A stretch of 64,000 bases of DNA from contig NZ_PGFI01000013.1 of the NCBI RefSeq assembly GCF_002797755.1, forward strand, positions 186,001 through 250,000. Direction: 5' to 3'. The stretch's first letter is position 1, and each line of letters opens with the position of its first letter. This document shows, piece by piece, positions 48,408-57,362 of this stretch. A model generated the notes under the pieces. It did not search any database, was not told the DNA's origin, and saw nothing but the letters and a program-made list of their open reading frames with translations. Both the position numbers and the translations under genes were made by a program. The stretch is from Brevirhabdus pacifica (GTDB taxonomy: Bacteria > Pseudomonadota > Alphaproteobacteria > Rhodobacterales > Rhodobacteraceae).

Positions 48408-49883
48408 TCAGAGGAAAGCTGTTTCCTCAAAACTACGCAATTTGCGCGAATGAAGGCGCTCGAGCGGCATTTCCGACAACTCCTCCATAGCGCGAATTCC
48501 GATCAGCAGGTGCCTGAGGACCTGTGTCCTGTAGAAATCCGACGCCATTCCCGGCAGCTTCAGCTCTCCGTGGAGGGGTTTGTCCGAAACACACAGCAAC
48601 GTGCCATAAGGCACGCGGAAGCGAAAGCCGTTTGCCGCGATCGTCGCACTTTCCATGTCGAGCGCGATGGCGCGGGACTGGGACAAGCGCTGCACCGGGC
48701 CGGACTGATCCCGCAACTCCCAGTTGCGGTTGTCGATGGTTGCCACCGTGCCGGTGCGCATGATCCGCTTAAGCTCGAACCCCGTCAGCTCGGTCACCTG
48801 CTCGACCGCGTTTTCCAGCGCGATCTGGATCTCGGCCAGAGCGGGAATCGGCACCCAAACCGGCAGGTCGTCGTCCAGCACGTGATCCTCGCGCAGATAG
48901 GCGTGGGCCAGGACGAAATCGCCCAGCCGCTGGCTGTTGCGCAGCCCGGCGCAGTGACCGACCATCAGCCACGCATGGGGGCGCAGGACCGCGATGTGAT
49001 CGGTGGCCGTCTTGGCGTTCGAGGGGCCGACACCGATATTGACCAGCGTGATTCCCTGCCCGTCGGCGCGCTTGAGGTGATAGGCCGGCATCTGCGGCAG
49101 CTTCTCGGGGCCCGGCAGGGGCGAATGGGGCTCCGTGATCTCCTGATTGCCGGGGCCGACGAAGGCCACGTAGGGGCTGTCATCCTCGTCTAGCTTCATG
49201 CGGGCGTAGGCCTCGAACTCCTCGACGTAGAACTGGTAGTTGGTGAACAGGACGTGGTTCTGAAAATGCTCGGCCCTAGTGGCTGTGTAATGCTCGAGGC
49301 GCGCCAGCGAATAGTCGATACGCTGTGCGGTGAAGGGCGCCAGCGGCCCCGAGCCGTCGGGATGGGTGAAGCCATAGCCATTTACGATGGCGTCGTTGGT
49401 GGTGTTGAGGTCCGGCACATCGAAGACGTCGCGCAGCGGAAAGGCCATCGCCCCTTCCTGGGGCACGCTGAGATCGGGATCGCCCGCGACGGCGAAATGC
49501 AGCGGAATGGGCGTGTCCGACAGGCCGATCCGCACCGGAACCCGGTGGTTGCGCATCAAAAGGCCGATCTGCTGGATCAGGTATTGGCGGAAGAGGTCCG
49601 GCCGCGTCACGGTCGTGGAATAGCTGCCCGGCTGGGAGACATGGCCATAGGAGAGGCGGCTGTCGACCTGGACATAGCTGGTCGTGGTCAGACGAATCTC
49701 CGGGTAATAGGCGCGGTAGCGGCGGGTCGGGCTGTGCTGGGCGGCGGCCTCGGTGAAACGTTCGGCAAGGAAACGGGTGCCGCCGGCGTAAAGCTCTTCC
49801 AGCCGCGCGACGGCGGCCTCGGCGTTGTCGAATGTCTGCGCCTCCGGCAGGTCGGGGGTGACGACGGGCAGTTGGGTGGGCAT
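48408..49883 (-). CDS. amn: AMP nucleosidase
   Basis: 491 residues (E. coli Amn is 484). It hydrolyses AMP to adenine and ribose 5-phosphate. The N-terminal AMN-specific domain (RYRAYYPEIRLTTTSYVQVD, RPDLFRQYLIQQIGLLMRNH) precedes a nucleoside-phosphorylase-like domain (TLVNIGVGPSNAKTATDHIA, WLMVGHCAGLRNSQ, AIALDMESATIAANGFRFRV). Single gene, diverging from the YeeZ-like gene. Confidence 0.95.
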   Translation of the reverse strand: MPTQLPVVTPDLPEAQTFDNAEAAVARLEELYAGGTRFLAERFTEAAAQHSPTRRYRAYYPEIRLTTTSYVQVDSRLSYGHVSQPGSYSTTVTRPDLFRQYLIQQIGLLMRNHRVPVRIGLSDTPIPLHFAVAGDPDLSVPQEGAMAFPLRDVFDVPDLNTTNDAIVNGYGFTHPDGSGPLAPFTAQRIDYSLARLEHYTATRAEHFQNHVLFTNYQFYVEEFEAYARMKLDEDDSPYVAFVGPGNQEITEPHSPLPGPEKLPQMPAYHLKRADGQGITLVNIGVGPSNAKTATDHIAVLRPHAWLMVGHCAGLRNSQRLGDFVLAHAYLREDHVLDDDLPVWVPIPALAEIQIALENAVEQVTELTGFELKRIMRTGTVATIDNRNWELRDQSGPVQRLSQSRAIALDMESATIAANGFRFRVPYGTLLCVSDKPLHGELKLPGMASDFYRTQVLRHLLIGIRAMEELSEMPLERLHSRKLRSFEETAFL

Positions 49884-50023
49884 GGCCGTTCGGATCCTTT
49901 CGCTTTTCCCAGTTAGAATTCAGTTTCGCCGCGGATGCCAGCCCCGATCCTCCCGGCTGCCCTTGGGTCCCCGCCCCCTTCGTGGCGATTGCACCGGCCC
50001 GGCCTTTGCCCGACAAGGGGATC

Positions 50024-50902
50024 ATGGAAAAAACGCTCTTCATCTTCGGGCATGGCTACAGCGCCGCCGCCCTGACCCGCCGCCTCGTCGGAAAGGGCTG
50101 GACCGTGCACGGCACCACCCGCGACGCGGGCCGGGCCGAGGAAATTGCCAGCGCCGGGGCCATTCCGGTGGTTCTGAACGAGGGGGGTGGCGAGCCGTGG
50201 CTCGAAGGTCTGGCGCGGGCCGATCACCTGCTGATCTCGGCCGGGCCCGACGCGGACGGCGACCCGGTGCTGAACATGGCCGCCCAGCGCATCGCGGCGC
50301 TGGCGCCCCGGATCCGCTGGGCCGGGTATCTGTCGACGACCGGCGTCTATGGCGACAGGGGCGGCGACTGGGTCGACGAGGCCTCGGCCCTGGATCCCGC
50401 GACCGCGCGCGGACGCGCGCGGGTCGAGGCCGAGAGCGGGTGGCAGGCTTTGGCCGCGCGCAGCGGTCTGCCGCTGCATATCTTCCGGCTGGCGGGGATC
50501 TACGGCCCGGGGCGTGGCCCCTTCGCCAAGCTGCGCCAGGGCACGGCCCGACGGATCGTGAAGCCGGGGCAGGTCTTTTCGCGCATCCATGTCGAGGATA
50601 TCGCGCGGGTACTCGACGCCTCGATCGCGGCGCCGCGACCGGGGGCGGTCTACAACGTCTGCGACGACGATCCGGCCCCGCCCCAGGATGTCATCGCCCA
50701 CGCGGCGCGGCTGCTGGACCTGCCGGTGCCGCCCGAGGTCGATTTCGAGAGCGCCGAGCTTTCGCCCATGGCGCGCAGCTTCTACAGCGAGTCAAAGCGT
50801 GTCTCGAACCGGCTGATGCACGAGGAACTGGGGGTGGCACTGGCCTATCCCGATTATCGCAGCGGGCTGGCGGCACTGTTGCGCGACGACCCCCACGGCT
50901 GA
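50024..50902 (+). CDS. YeeZ-like NAD(P)-binding epimerase/SDR family protein
   Basis: 292 residues, extended-SDR fold. The N-terminus LFIFGHGYSAAALTRRL is the GxGYSA nucleotide motif of the YeeZ group; YLSTTGVYGDRGGDWVDE and FRLAGIYGPGRGPF follow. Substrate unknown. CAAGGGGATC precedes the ATG at 50024; an upstream start at 49982 is rejected. Convergent with dxs. Confidence 0.87.
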   Translation: MEKTLFIFGHGYSAAALTRRLVGKGWTVHGTTRDAGRAEEIASAGAIPVVLNEGGGEPWLEGLARADHLLISAGPDADGDPVLNMAAQRIAALAPRIRWAGYLSTTGVYGDRGGDWVDEASALDPATARGRARVEAESGWQALAARSGLPLHIFRLAGIYGPGRGPFAKLRQGTARRIVKPGQVFSRIHVEDIARVLDASIAAPRPGAVYNVCDDDPAPPQDVIAHAARLLDLPVPPEVDFESAELSPMARSFYSESKRVSNRLMHEELGVALAYPDYRSGLAALLRDDPHG

Positions 50903-50928
50903 GCCGGCAGGCCTTGGGGCAGGCCGGG

Positions 50929-50976
50929 CCTCCGGCGGGGATATTTTCGCGACAATGAAGGCGGGGGGCGCCCCCC
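50929..50976. repeat. Putative dispersed intergenic element of Rhodobacteraceae
   Basis: Between the convergent YeeZ-like gene and dxs lies CCTCCGGCGGGG, then ATATTTTCGCGACAATGAAG, then the perfect palindrome GGGGGGCGCCCCCC (50963-50976). I recall closely similar CTCCGGCGGG-(A)TATTTT-AAGAAG elements in many Rhodobacteraceae intergenic regions; here only one copy is present. The palindrome may work as a two-way transcript end. Confidence 0.4.
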
Positions 50977-52905
50977 TCAGGCGCGGCGGCTGGAGATGTC
51001 GGCGATGCCGAGCGCGTCGAGGACGCGCTGTACGATGTGGCGCGCATCCAGCTCGGCCATGGCATACATGTCGGCCGGCGAGGCCTGGTCGATGAAGGTG
51101 TCGGGCAGCACCATCGAGCGGAAGCGCAGCCCCTTGTCGAACACCCCCTCGTCCGAGAGAAGCTGGGCCACATGGCTGCCGAAGCCGCCGACGGCCCCTT
51201 CCTCGATGGTGATCACCGCCTCGTGCCGGGCGGCGAGATCGAGGATGAGATCCCGGTCCAGGGGCTTTGCGAAGCGGGCGTCGGCCACGGTGGGGGTGAT
51301 GCCCATCTGGGCCAGGGTTTCAGCGGCGGCCTCCACCTCGGCCAGGCGGGTGCCGAAGGAAAGGATCGCGGCCCGCGCGCCCTCGCGGATGATGCGGCCC
51401 TTGCCGATCTCGAGAAGTTGGCCCTTTTCGGGCAGCTCGACGCCGACCCCCTCGCCGCGCGGGAAGCGGAAGGCGATGGGGCCCGCATCATAAGCGGCGG
51501 CGGTGGCGACCATATGCACCAGCTCGGCCTCGTCGGCGGCGGCCATGACCACGAAATCGGGCAGGTTGGCAAGAAAGGCAATGTCGAAGGCGCCGGCATG
51601 GGTGGCCCCGTCGGCGCCCACCAAACCGGCGCGGTCGATGGCGAAGCGCACCGGCAGGCGCTGAATCGCGACGTCGTGCACCACCTGGTCGTAGCCGCGC
51701 TGCAGGAAGGTCGAGTAGAGCGCGCAGAAGGGCCGCATTCCCCCTGCGGCCAGCGCTGCCGAGAAGGTGACCGCGTGCTGCTCGGCGATGCCGACATCGA
51801 AGCAGCGGGTGGGGAAGCGTTCGGCGAAGAGGTTCAGCCCGGTGCCGTCCGGCATGGCGGCGGTGATGGCGACGATGCGGTCGTCGGCCTCGCCTGCGCG
51901 GATCAGCGACTTGGCGAAGACCGAGGTGTAGCTGGGCGCGTTGGAGGGGGATTTCTTCTGCTTGCCGGTCACCACGTCGAAGCGGGCCACCCCATGGCCG
52001 CGGTCGATCGCGGCTTCGGCCGGGGCATAGCCCTTGCCCTTGCGCGTGAGGGCGTGGATCAGGATGGGGCCGGTGGCCCGCGCCTTGACCGTGCGCAGAA
52101 CCGGCAGCAACTGGTCCAGGTCGTGCCCGTCGATGGGGCCCACGTAGGAAAAGCCCAGCTCCTCGAACATGGTGCCGCCGACGGCCATGCCCTTGAGCAT
52201 TTCCTTGGCCCGGCGGGCGCCCTGCTGGAAGGGTTCGGGCAGCAGGCTGACCGCGCCCTTGGCGGCGGCCTTGAATTCCTGAAAGGGCGCGCCGGCGTAG
52301 AGCCGCGACAGATAGGCGGACATGGCACCCACGGGGGGCGCGATGCTCATCTCATTGTCGTTGAGGATGACGATCAGCCGCTTGCCAAGGTGGCCCGCGT
52401 TGTTCATCGCCTCATAGGCCATGCCGGCGGACATCGCCCCGTCGCCGATGACGGCGATGGCGTCGCCGAGTCCGGGATCGGGGGCGCCGCCCAGATCGCG
52501 GGCCACGGCAAAGCCCAGCGCCGCGCTGATCGAGGTCGAGCTGTGGGCCGCGCCGAAGGGATCGTAGGGGCTTTCGCTGCGCTTGGTGAAGCCAGAAAGG
52601 CCATCCTTCTGGCGCAGGGTGCGGATGCGATCGCGGCGGCCGGTCAGGATCTTGTGGGGATAGCACTGGTGGCTGACGTCCCAGATGATGCGGTCGCGGG
52701 GCGTGTCGAAGACCGCGTGCAACGCGACCGTCAGCTCGACCACGCCGAGGCCCGCGCCGAGATGGCCGCCGGTCTCGGACACGGCCGAGATCGTCTCGCG
52801 GCGCAGCTCATCCGCCAGGCGATGCAGCTCGGCATCGCTCAGGGACTTCATGTCCGCGGGCACGTTCACGCGGTCAAGGGTCGGGGTCAGGGGTCGGTCG
52901 GACAC
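50977..52905 (-). CDS. dxs: 1-deoxy-D-xylulose-5-phosphate synthase
   Basis: 642-residue thiamine-diphosphate enzyme that makes DXP from pyruvate and glyceraldehyde 3-phosphate, the entry to the MEP isoprenoid pathway. Landmarks: [19 protein letters not shown], the TPP site [29 protein letters not shown] and [18 protein letters not shown] start with GGAGGG upstream. Last gene of the xseB-ispA-dxs series, which supplies precursors for quinones and carotenoids. Confidence 0.98.
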   Translation of the reverse strand: MSDRPLTPTLDRVNVPADMKSLSDAELHRLADELRRETISAVSETGGHLGAGLGVVELTVALHAVFDTPRDRIIWDVSHQCYPHKILTGRRDRIRTLRQKDGLSGFTKRSESPYDPFGAAHSSTSISAALGFAVARDLGGAPDPGLGDAIAVIGDGAMSAGMAYEAMNNAGHLGKRLIVILNDNEMSIAPPVGAMSAYLSRLYAGAPFQEFKAAAKGAVSLLPEPFQQGARRAKEMLKGMAVGGTMFEELGFSYVGPIDGHDLDQLLPVLRTVKARATGPILIHALTRKGKGYAPAEAAIDRGHGVARFDVVTGKQKKSPSNAPSYTSVFAKSLIRAGEADDRIVAITAAMPDGTGLNLFAERFPTRCFDVGIAEQHAVTFSAALAAGGMRPFCALYSTFLQRGYDQVVHDVAIQRLPVRFAIDRAGLVGADGATHAGAFDIAFLANLPDFVVMAAADEAELVHMVATAAAYDAGPIAFRFPRGEGVGVELPEKGQLLEIGKGRIIREGARAAILSFGTRLAEVEAAAETLAQMGITPTVADARFAKPLDRDLILDLAARHEAVITIEEGAVGGFGSHVAQLLSDEGVFDKGLRFRSMVLPDTFIDQASPADMYAMAELDARHIVQRVLDALGIADISSRRA

Positions 52906-52928
52906 GGGTTGTCGCCCTCCTGGGCCTG

Positions 52929-53798
52929 TCAGCTGTCGCGCTCGATAACGAAGCGCGCGGCCTGCCGCAAGGTTTCGCCATCCGCCCCGAAGGGCATGAG
53001 GGCGGCTTCGGCCTCGGCCACCAGTTCGCGCGCCCGGCTTCGGGCCCCTTCAAGGCCCAGCAGCGACACGAAGGTGGCCTTGCCGGCCGAGGCATCCTTG
53101 CGCAGGCGCTTGCCGGCGGCGTCGGCGTCGCCCTCTATGTCCAAGATGTCGTCGGCAAGCTGAAAGGCAAGACCCAGCGCGCGGGAATAGCGCGCCAGCG
53201 GTGCCGGATCGGCCCCGGCCAGCACCGCGCCCGCCGTGGCGGACCATTCGATCAGCGCGCCGGTCTTGGCCTGTTGCAGGCGGGTGATCTGCGCAAGGTC
53301 CAAGGGGGTGGCGGCGGTTTCGGCGGCGATGTCGAGGGCCTGGCCGTGGACCATGCCGGCGGCGCCGCTGGCCGCCGCCAGCCGGGCGACGAGGGCGATG
53401 CGGATCGCGGGATCGGCGGCGGTCTCGGGCCGGGCCAGCAGTTCGAACGCCAGGGTCTGAAGCGCGTCGCCGGCCAGGGTGGCTGTGGCCTCGTTCCATT
53501 TCACGTGGACCGTGGGCTGTCCCCGGCGCAGGTCGTCGTCATCCATGCAGGGCAGGTCGTCGTGGACCAGCGAATAGGCGTGCAGCGCCTCGACCGCCGC
53601 GCCGGCGTTGAGCGGGCCGGCCCCGTTCAGCCCGTGCAGGCGCGCGCCCTCGACCACCAGGAAGCCGCGCAATCCCTTGCCGCCCCGGGTGGCATAGGCC
53701 ATCGCGTCACGCAGCTCTCCGCCGGGCTGGGCCAGGATCGCCTGTTGCAGCCGGTCGCGCACCGCGCCGGCGGACCGTTCCAAGGCATCGCGAAACAT
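52929..53798 (-). CDS. ispA: Farnesyl/geranyl diphosphate synthase IspA
   Basis: 289-residue trans-prenyltransferase. First aspartate-rich motif at about 80-88 ([16 protein letters not shown]) and second at about 217 ([12 protein letters not shown]), with [14 protein letters not shown] at the N-terminus. It condenses IPP with DMAPP/GPP to C15. Its ATG follows the xseB stop without a gap (TGAATG). dxs follows after 23 bases. Confidence 0.94.
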   Translation of the reverse strand: MFRDALERSAGAVRDRLQQAILAQPGGELRDAMAYATRGGKGLRGFLVVEGARLHGLNGAGPLNAGAAVEALHAYSLVHDDLPCMDDDDLRRGQPTVHVKWNEATATLAGDALQTLAFELLARPETAADPAIRIALVARLAAASGAAGMVHGQALDIAAETAATPLDLAQITRLQQAKTGALIEWSATAGAVLAGADPAPLARYSRALGLAFQLADDILDIEGDADAAGKRLRKDASAGKATFVSLLGLEGARSRARELVAEAEAALMPFGADGETLRQAARFVIERDS

Positions 53799-54041
53799 TC
53801 AGAGGCCGTCGACCGGGGTGGCGCCGGTGGCATTGCCCTCTGCATCGGTAGTGATGGCGGCAACCTTCTCCTCGGCTTCCTTCAGCTTCTCGTCGCAGCG
53901 CTTCTTCAGCCGAGCGCCGCGTTCGTAGAGGCGGATGGATTCCTCAAGCTCGACCTCCCCGCGCTCGAGCTTGCCGACCACGGTCTCCAGCTCGCGCATC
54001 GCCTGCTCGAAGCTCATCTCTTCAATGGGGGTCTCGGTCAT
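53799..54041 (-). CDS. xseB: Exodeoxyribonuclease VII small subunit
   Basis: 80 residues, the normal XseB size. The helical core is clear (SFEQAMRELETVVGKLERGE, then LEESIRLYERGARLKKRC). It forms exonuclease VII with XseA, which is not in this window. It overlaps the deacetylase gene by four bases (ATGA) and abuts ispA; the xseB-ispA-dxs order is common in proteobacteria. Confidence 0.95.
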   Translation of the reverse strand: MTETPIEEMSFEQAMRELETVVGKLERGEVELEESIRLYERGARLKKRCDEKLKEAEEKVAAITTDAEGNATGATPVDGL

Positions 54042-54973
54042 CGGCCGCGCTCCATCAGGGTTTTCACGTGCACCGCCGTGCTGGCGGCCAGGGCGTCAAG
54101 GTCGTACCCCCCTTCGAGCGAGGAGACCACCCGCCCTTCGCAGACATCGTCGGCCAGGTCGCAGATCGCGCGGGTCACCCAAGCGAAATCGGCCTCTTTC
54201 AACATCATCTGTGCCAAGGGGTCGGCGGCATGGCTGTCGAAACCGGCGGAGATGATGATCAGCTCGGGCGCGAAATCGCGCACGCGGGGCAGGATATGGG
54301 CCTCCCACGCGCTGCGAAACTGGTCGCTGCCGGCGCCGGGGGGCAGCGGCACGTTGATGACATTGTCATGGGCGCCCGTCTCGTCGGCAGCGCCCGTGCC
54401 GGGATAAAGCGGCATCTGGTGGGTCGAGGCGAAAAGCACGCCCGCGTCATCCTCCAGCAGGTCCTGGGATCCATTCCCGTGGTGGACGTCGAAATCCAGC
54501 ACCGCCACCCGCTTCAGCCCGTGGTTGGCCAAGGCGTATTTCGCGCCCACGGCGACGCTGCCGAACAGGCAAAAGCCCATGGGCGTCTCACGCTCGGCAT
54601 GGTGGCCGGGGGGGCGGATGGCGCAGAAGGCGTTGTCGACCTCGCCGGACATTACCAGGTCGACGGCGCGGACATTGGCGCCGGCACAGCGCAGCACCGC
54701 GTCGAGGGTGCCGGGCGACATGTGCGTGTCGGCATCAAGCGAGACCGTCCCCGCATCGGGGGCGGCGTCGCGGATCGCCTGAATATAACGACGGGGATGG
54801 ACCCGCTCCAGATCGTCGTCGGCGCAAAGCGGGGCGGTGACCCGGCGCAGGCCATCGAATTCGGGCGCTTCCAGCGCGCGCAGGACGTATTCCAGGCGCG
54901 CGACCTGCTCGGGGTGGCCCGGCGGCGTGACATGCGCAAGGCAGTCTTCGTGGGTGATGAGAGCTGTTGTCAT
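54038..54973 (-). CDS. Histone deacetylase family protein (AcuC/HdaH-like)
   Basis: 311-residue arginase-deacetylase fold enzyme. Zinc and charge-relay residues lie in IRPPGHHAE, VLDFDVHHGNGSQDL and IISAGFDSHAADPL, followed by SLEGGYDLDAL. Bacterial members deacetylate acetyl-lysine proteins or acetylpolyamines; the substrate is not known. It sits between petR (50 bases upstream) and xseB (overlapping), on the same strand. Confidence 0.93.
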   Translation of the reverse strand: MTTALITHEDCLAHVTPPGHPEQVARLEYVLRALEAPEFDGLRRVTAPLCADDDLERVHPRRYIQAIRDAAPDAGTVSLDADTHMSPGTLDAVLRCAGANVRAVDLVMSGEVDNAFCAIRPPGHHAERETPMGFCLFGSVAVGAKYALANHGLKRVAVLDFDVHHGNGSQDLLEDDAGVLFASTHQMPLYPGTGAADETGAHDNVINVPLPPGAGSDQFRSAWEAHILPRVRDFAPELIIISAGFDSHAADPLAQMMLKEADFAWVTRAICDLADDVCEGRVVSSLEGGYDLDALAASTAVHVKTLMERGR

Positions 54974-55023
54974 GGCCCGACCCTAGTGCCGCCCGCAAAG
55001 CGCCGCAAGAGCGCGGCGCGACC

Positions 55024-55728
55024 CTAGTCGGGGGCCAGCATGTAGCCCGCGCCGCGCACCGTCTGAAGGTATCGGGGCTGACGCGGATCGGCCTCCAGCT
55101 TGCGGCGCAGGCGGGTAATCTGCACGTCGATCGCCCGTTCCTGGGCCTGGCCCCGGTCGCGGCCCAGATCCTCCACCAGCTTGTCGCGCCCGATCGGCTC
55201 ACCGACCCGGCCCGAGAAGATGCGCATGAGCTGGCTTTCGGTGGCCGTCAGCCGCACCGGATCGGTGCCATGCCACAGCTCTCCGCGGTCCACATCATAG
55301 CGCAGGGGGCCCAGGTGAAGCACACGTGGGCCGTCATCCTCGGGCGGGTTCTGGGGCATCCGGCGCAGGATCGCGTTGATGCGCAGCAGCAGCTCGCGCG
55401 GCTCGAATGGCTTGGTCAGGTAATCGTCGGCCCCGGCTTCCAGCCCCGCGATGCGGTCGTTGGTCTCACCCTTGGCGGTCAACAGCAGGATCGGCGTGGT
55501 GACGGATTCTCGCAGGGCCGCGGTGAAGCTGATGCCATCCTCCCCCGGCATCATTACGTCCAGCACGATCAGATCGAATTCCAGCCCCGCCAGAATGCGC
55601 CGGGCATGGGCCGCGTCGCGGGCGGTGCTGACGCAGAACCCGTGACGGATCAGGAATTTCTGGATCAGGGTGCGGATACGCTCGTCATCGTCGACGACCA
55701 GCAGGTGGATGTCCGCCAATTCGCTCAT
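55024..55728 (-). CDS. petR: OmpR-type response regulator PetR
   Basis: 234 residues. Receiver domain with phosphoacceptor D57 (DLIVLDVMMPGEDG), LLLTAKGE and YLTKPFEPREL, and an OmpR/PhoB winged helix (DVQITRLRRKLEADPRQPRY, TVRGAGYMLAPD). The preceding gene is MarR-type, as in the R. capsulatus petP-petR pair, where PetR is needed for growth and lies upstream of petABC. No histidine kinase is adjacent, as in that system. It overlaps petP by one base (TGATG). Confidence 0.88.
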   Translation of the reverse strand: MSELADIHLLVVDDDERIRTLIQKFLIRHGFCVSTARDAAHARRILAGLEFDLIVLDVMMPGEDGISFTAALRESVTTPILLLTAKGETNDRIAGLEAGADDYLTKPFEPRELLLRINAILRRMPQNPPEDDGPRVLHLGPLRYDVDRGELWHGTDPVRLTATESQLMRIFSGRVGEPIGRDKLVEDLGRDRGQAQERAIDVQITRLRRKLEADPRQPRYLQTVRGAGYMLAPD

Positions 55729-56234
55729 CACGACCCGTCCTTCATGCGGTTGAACTGACGCCGCGGCTCGGGGTCCATCATCGCCTCGAGTACCTGCTTG
55801 AACCCGGCCACCGCCTCGGGGCCCGCATCGCGGAAGGCCTGGCGCATGCGCCGCCGCTGCGCCTCGCTCAGCGCCTGCTCCAGCTCGACCCCTGCCTCGG
55901 TCAGGTAGAGGTGCCGCTCGCGCTTGTCGCGGGTGCCGACGCGGCTTTCGATCAGCCCGTCGGCGATCAGGGTGCGCAGGACCCGGTTCAGGGACTGCTT
56001 GGTCACGCCGAGGATATCCAGAAGGTTGTTGACCGTGGTCCCGGGCGAGCGGTTGACGAAATGCACCGCCCGGTGATGGGCGCGGCCATAGCCGTGCTTG
56101 GCGAGGATGCGATCGGGATCGGCCGTGAAGCCGCGATAGGCGAAGAACATCGCCTCGATCCCCTTGCGGAGCTGCTCGTCTGTCAGGAACAGCAGGCTCT
56201 CGCCCCCCTGCCCCGCGGTCACCCGCTCTGCCAT
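55728..56234 (-). CDS. petP: MarR family regulator PetP
   Basis: 168 residues, MarR winged helix: HHRAVHFVNRSPGTTVNNLL, ILGVTKQSLNRVLRTLIADG, LIESRVGTRDKRERHLYLTE. It pairs with PetR as in R. capsulatus. The ATG at 56234 has GGAT eight bases upstream; a TTG two codons earlier is rejected. Two palindromes lie just upstream and could be its operators. Confidence 0.88.
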   Translation of the reverse strand: MAERVTAGQGGESLLFLTDEQLRKGIEAMFFAYRGFTADPDRILAKHGYGRAHHRAVHFVNRSPGTTVNNLLDILGVTKQSLNRVLRTLIADGLIESRVGTRDKRERHLYLTEAGVELEQALSEAQRRRMRQAFRDAGPEAVAGFKQVLEAMMDPEPRRQFNRMKDGS

Positions 56235-56257
56235 GCGCAAATCCAGCTTGCCTCAAA

Positions 56258-56318
56258 TTACCGTCCGGGTAACATTAAGTCAGCCTTGTTGACTTTCCAA
56301 GAATCAATTGCTAGCAAT
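56258..56318. promoter_or_regulatory. Palindromes between petP and ilvE
   Basis: TTACC-GTCCG-GGTAA (56258-56272) is a 5-bp-arm inverted repeat 24 bases before petP. ATTGCTAGCAAT (56307-56318) is a perfect 12-bp palindrome with the TTG/CAA half-sites common in MarR sites. TTGACT (56289-56294) lies between them and could be a -35 box toward ilvE. Possible PetP sites; untested. Confidence 0.4.
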
Positions 56319-56408
56319 CCCGGGATTTGGCGCAATATTATGTCCGTTTCGGACCTATAGGGCGCAACTATCGGAAAATTCAGGGCCTTGGGGTTGAGGG
56401 AGCGATTC

Positions 56409-57278
56409 ATGTCCGGAACTTACGACGATCGTGACGGTGTCATCTGGATGGACGGGAAACTGATCCCGTGGCGCGATGCCAACGTGCATATCCTGACCCA
56501 TGCCATGCATTATGCTAGCTCTGTCTTCGAGGGAGAGCGCGCCTACAACGGCAAGATCTTCGAAAGCCGGCGCCATTCCGAGCGGCTGAGAAAATCCGCC
56601 GAGATGATCGATTTCGAGATCCCCTGGACCGTCGACGAGATCGAGGCCGCCAAGATGGCGGTCCTTGAAGCCAACGGCCAGACCGACGCCTATGTGCGCG
56701 CCGTCGCATGGCGCGGTGTCGGCGAGGACATGGGCGTGGCCTCGGCCCGCAACCCGGTCCGTCTGGCCATCGCGTCCTGGGCGTGGGGCAACTATTACGG
56801 CGACGCCAAGATGAAGGGCGCCAAGCTTGACATCGCCAAGTGGCGCCGCCCCGATCCCGCCACTGCCCCCAGCCAGGCCAAGGCCGCCGGTCTTTACATG
56901 ATCTGCACCATGTCCAAGCACGCCGCCGAGGCGAAGGGCTGTTCGGACGCGATGATGTTCGACTATCGCGGCTATGTCGCCGAGGCGACCGGCGCCAACA
57001 TCTTCTTCGTCAAGGACGGCGAGGTGCACACCCCCGATCCCGATTGCTTCCTGAACGGCATCACCCGCCAGACGGTGATCGGCATGCTCAAGGATCGCCA
57101 GATCAAGGTACACGAGCGCCACATCATGCCCGAAGAGCTGGAAAGCTTCGAGCAGTGCTGGCTGACCGGCACCGCGGCCGAGGTCACCCCCGTCGGCAAG
57201 ATCGGCGACTACAATTTCGAAGTCGGCAGCCTAACCCGCGACATCTCGCAATCCTATGAGGAGCTGGTGCGCAAGTAG
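56409..57278 (+). CDS. ilvE: Branched-chain amino-acid aminotransferase
   Basis: 289-residue fold-type IV PLP enzyme that makes valine, leucine and isoleucine from their keto acids. YASSVFEGERAYNGKIFE near the start, the YVRAVAWRGVGEDMGV region, and the late FDYRGYVAEATGANIFFV with the cofactor-phosphate contacts TGTAAEVTPV. The ATG at 56409 is preceded by GGGAG; an upstream start at 56388 is less likely. Single gene, ended by a G/C hairpin. Confidence 0.93.
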   Translation: MSGTYDDRDGVIWMDGKLIPWRDANVHILTHAMHYASSVFEGERAYNGKIFESRRHSERLRKSAEMIDFEIPWTVDEIEAAKMAVLEANGQTDAYVRAVAWRGVGEDMGVASARNPVRLAIASWAWGNYYGDAKMKGAKLDIAKWRRPDPATAPSQAKAAGLYMICTMSKHAAEAKGCSDAMMFDYRGYVAEATGANIFFVKDGEVHTPDPDCFLNGITRQTVIGMLKDRQIKVHERHIMPEELESFEQCWLTGTAAEVTPVGKIGDYNFEVGSLTRDISQSYEELVRK

Positions 57279-57322
57279 GCGCCCGGCCCCGCGCCCGCCA
57301 GGCGCAGTTGACCAGCTTTCGG

Positions 57323-57349
57323 CGGCCCCCTCGGGGGCCGTTCGCGTTT
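57323..57349 (+). terminator. Hairpin after ilvE
   Basis: CGGCCCC (57323-57329) and GGGGCCG (57334-57340) form a perfect 7-bp stem with a 4-base loop, followed by TTCGCGTTT. It lies between the convergent ilvE and EamA genes and may serve both. Confidence 0.5.
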
Positions 57350-57362
57350 GCGAGGGTACGGA

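Noticed and set aside
51037-53163. A 708-codon plus-strand frame over dxs and ispA
   Set aside because: Antisense shadow of two clear isoprenoid genes.
55024-56256. A single open frame through petR and petP that could suggest a fused protein
   Set aside because: The upstream half does not match any domain; the MarR protein is read in another frame with a TGATG junction, so there are two genes.
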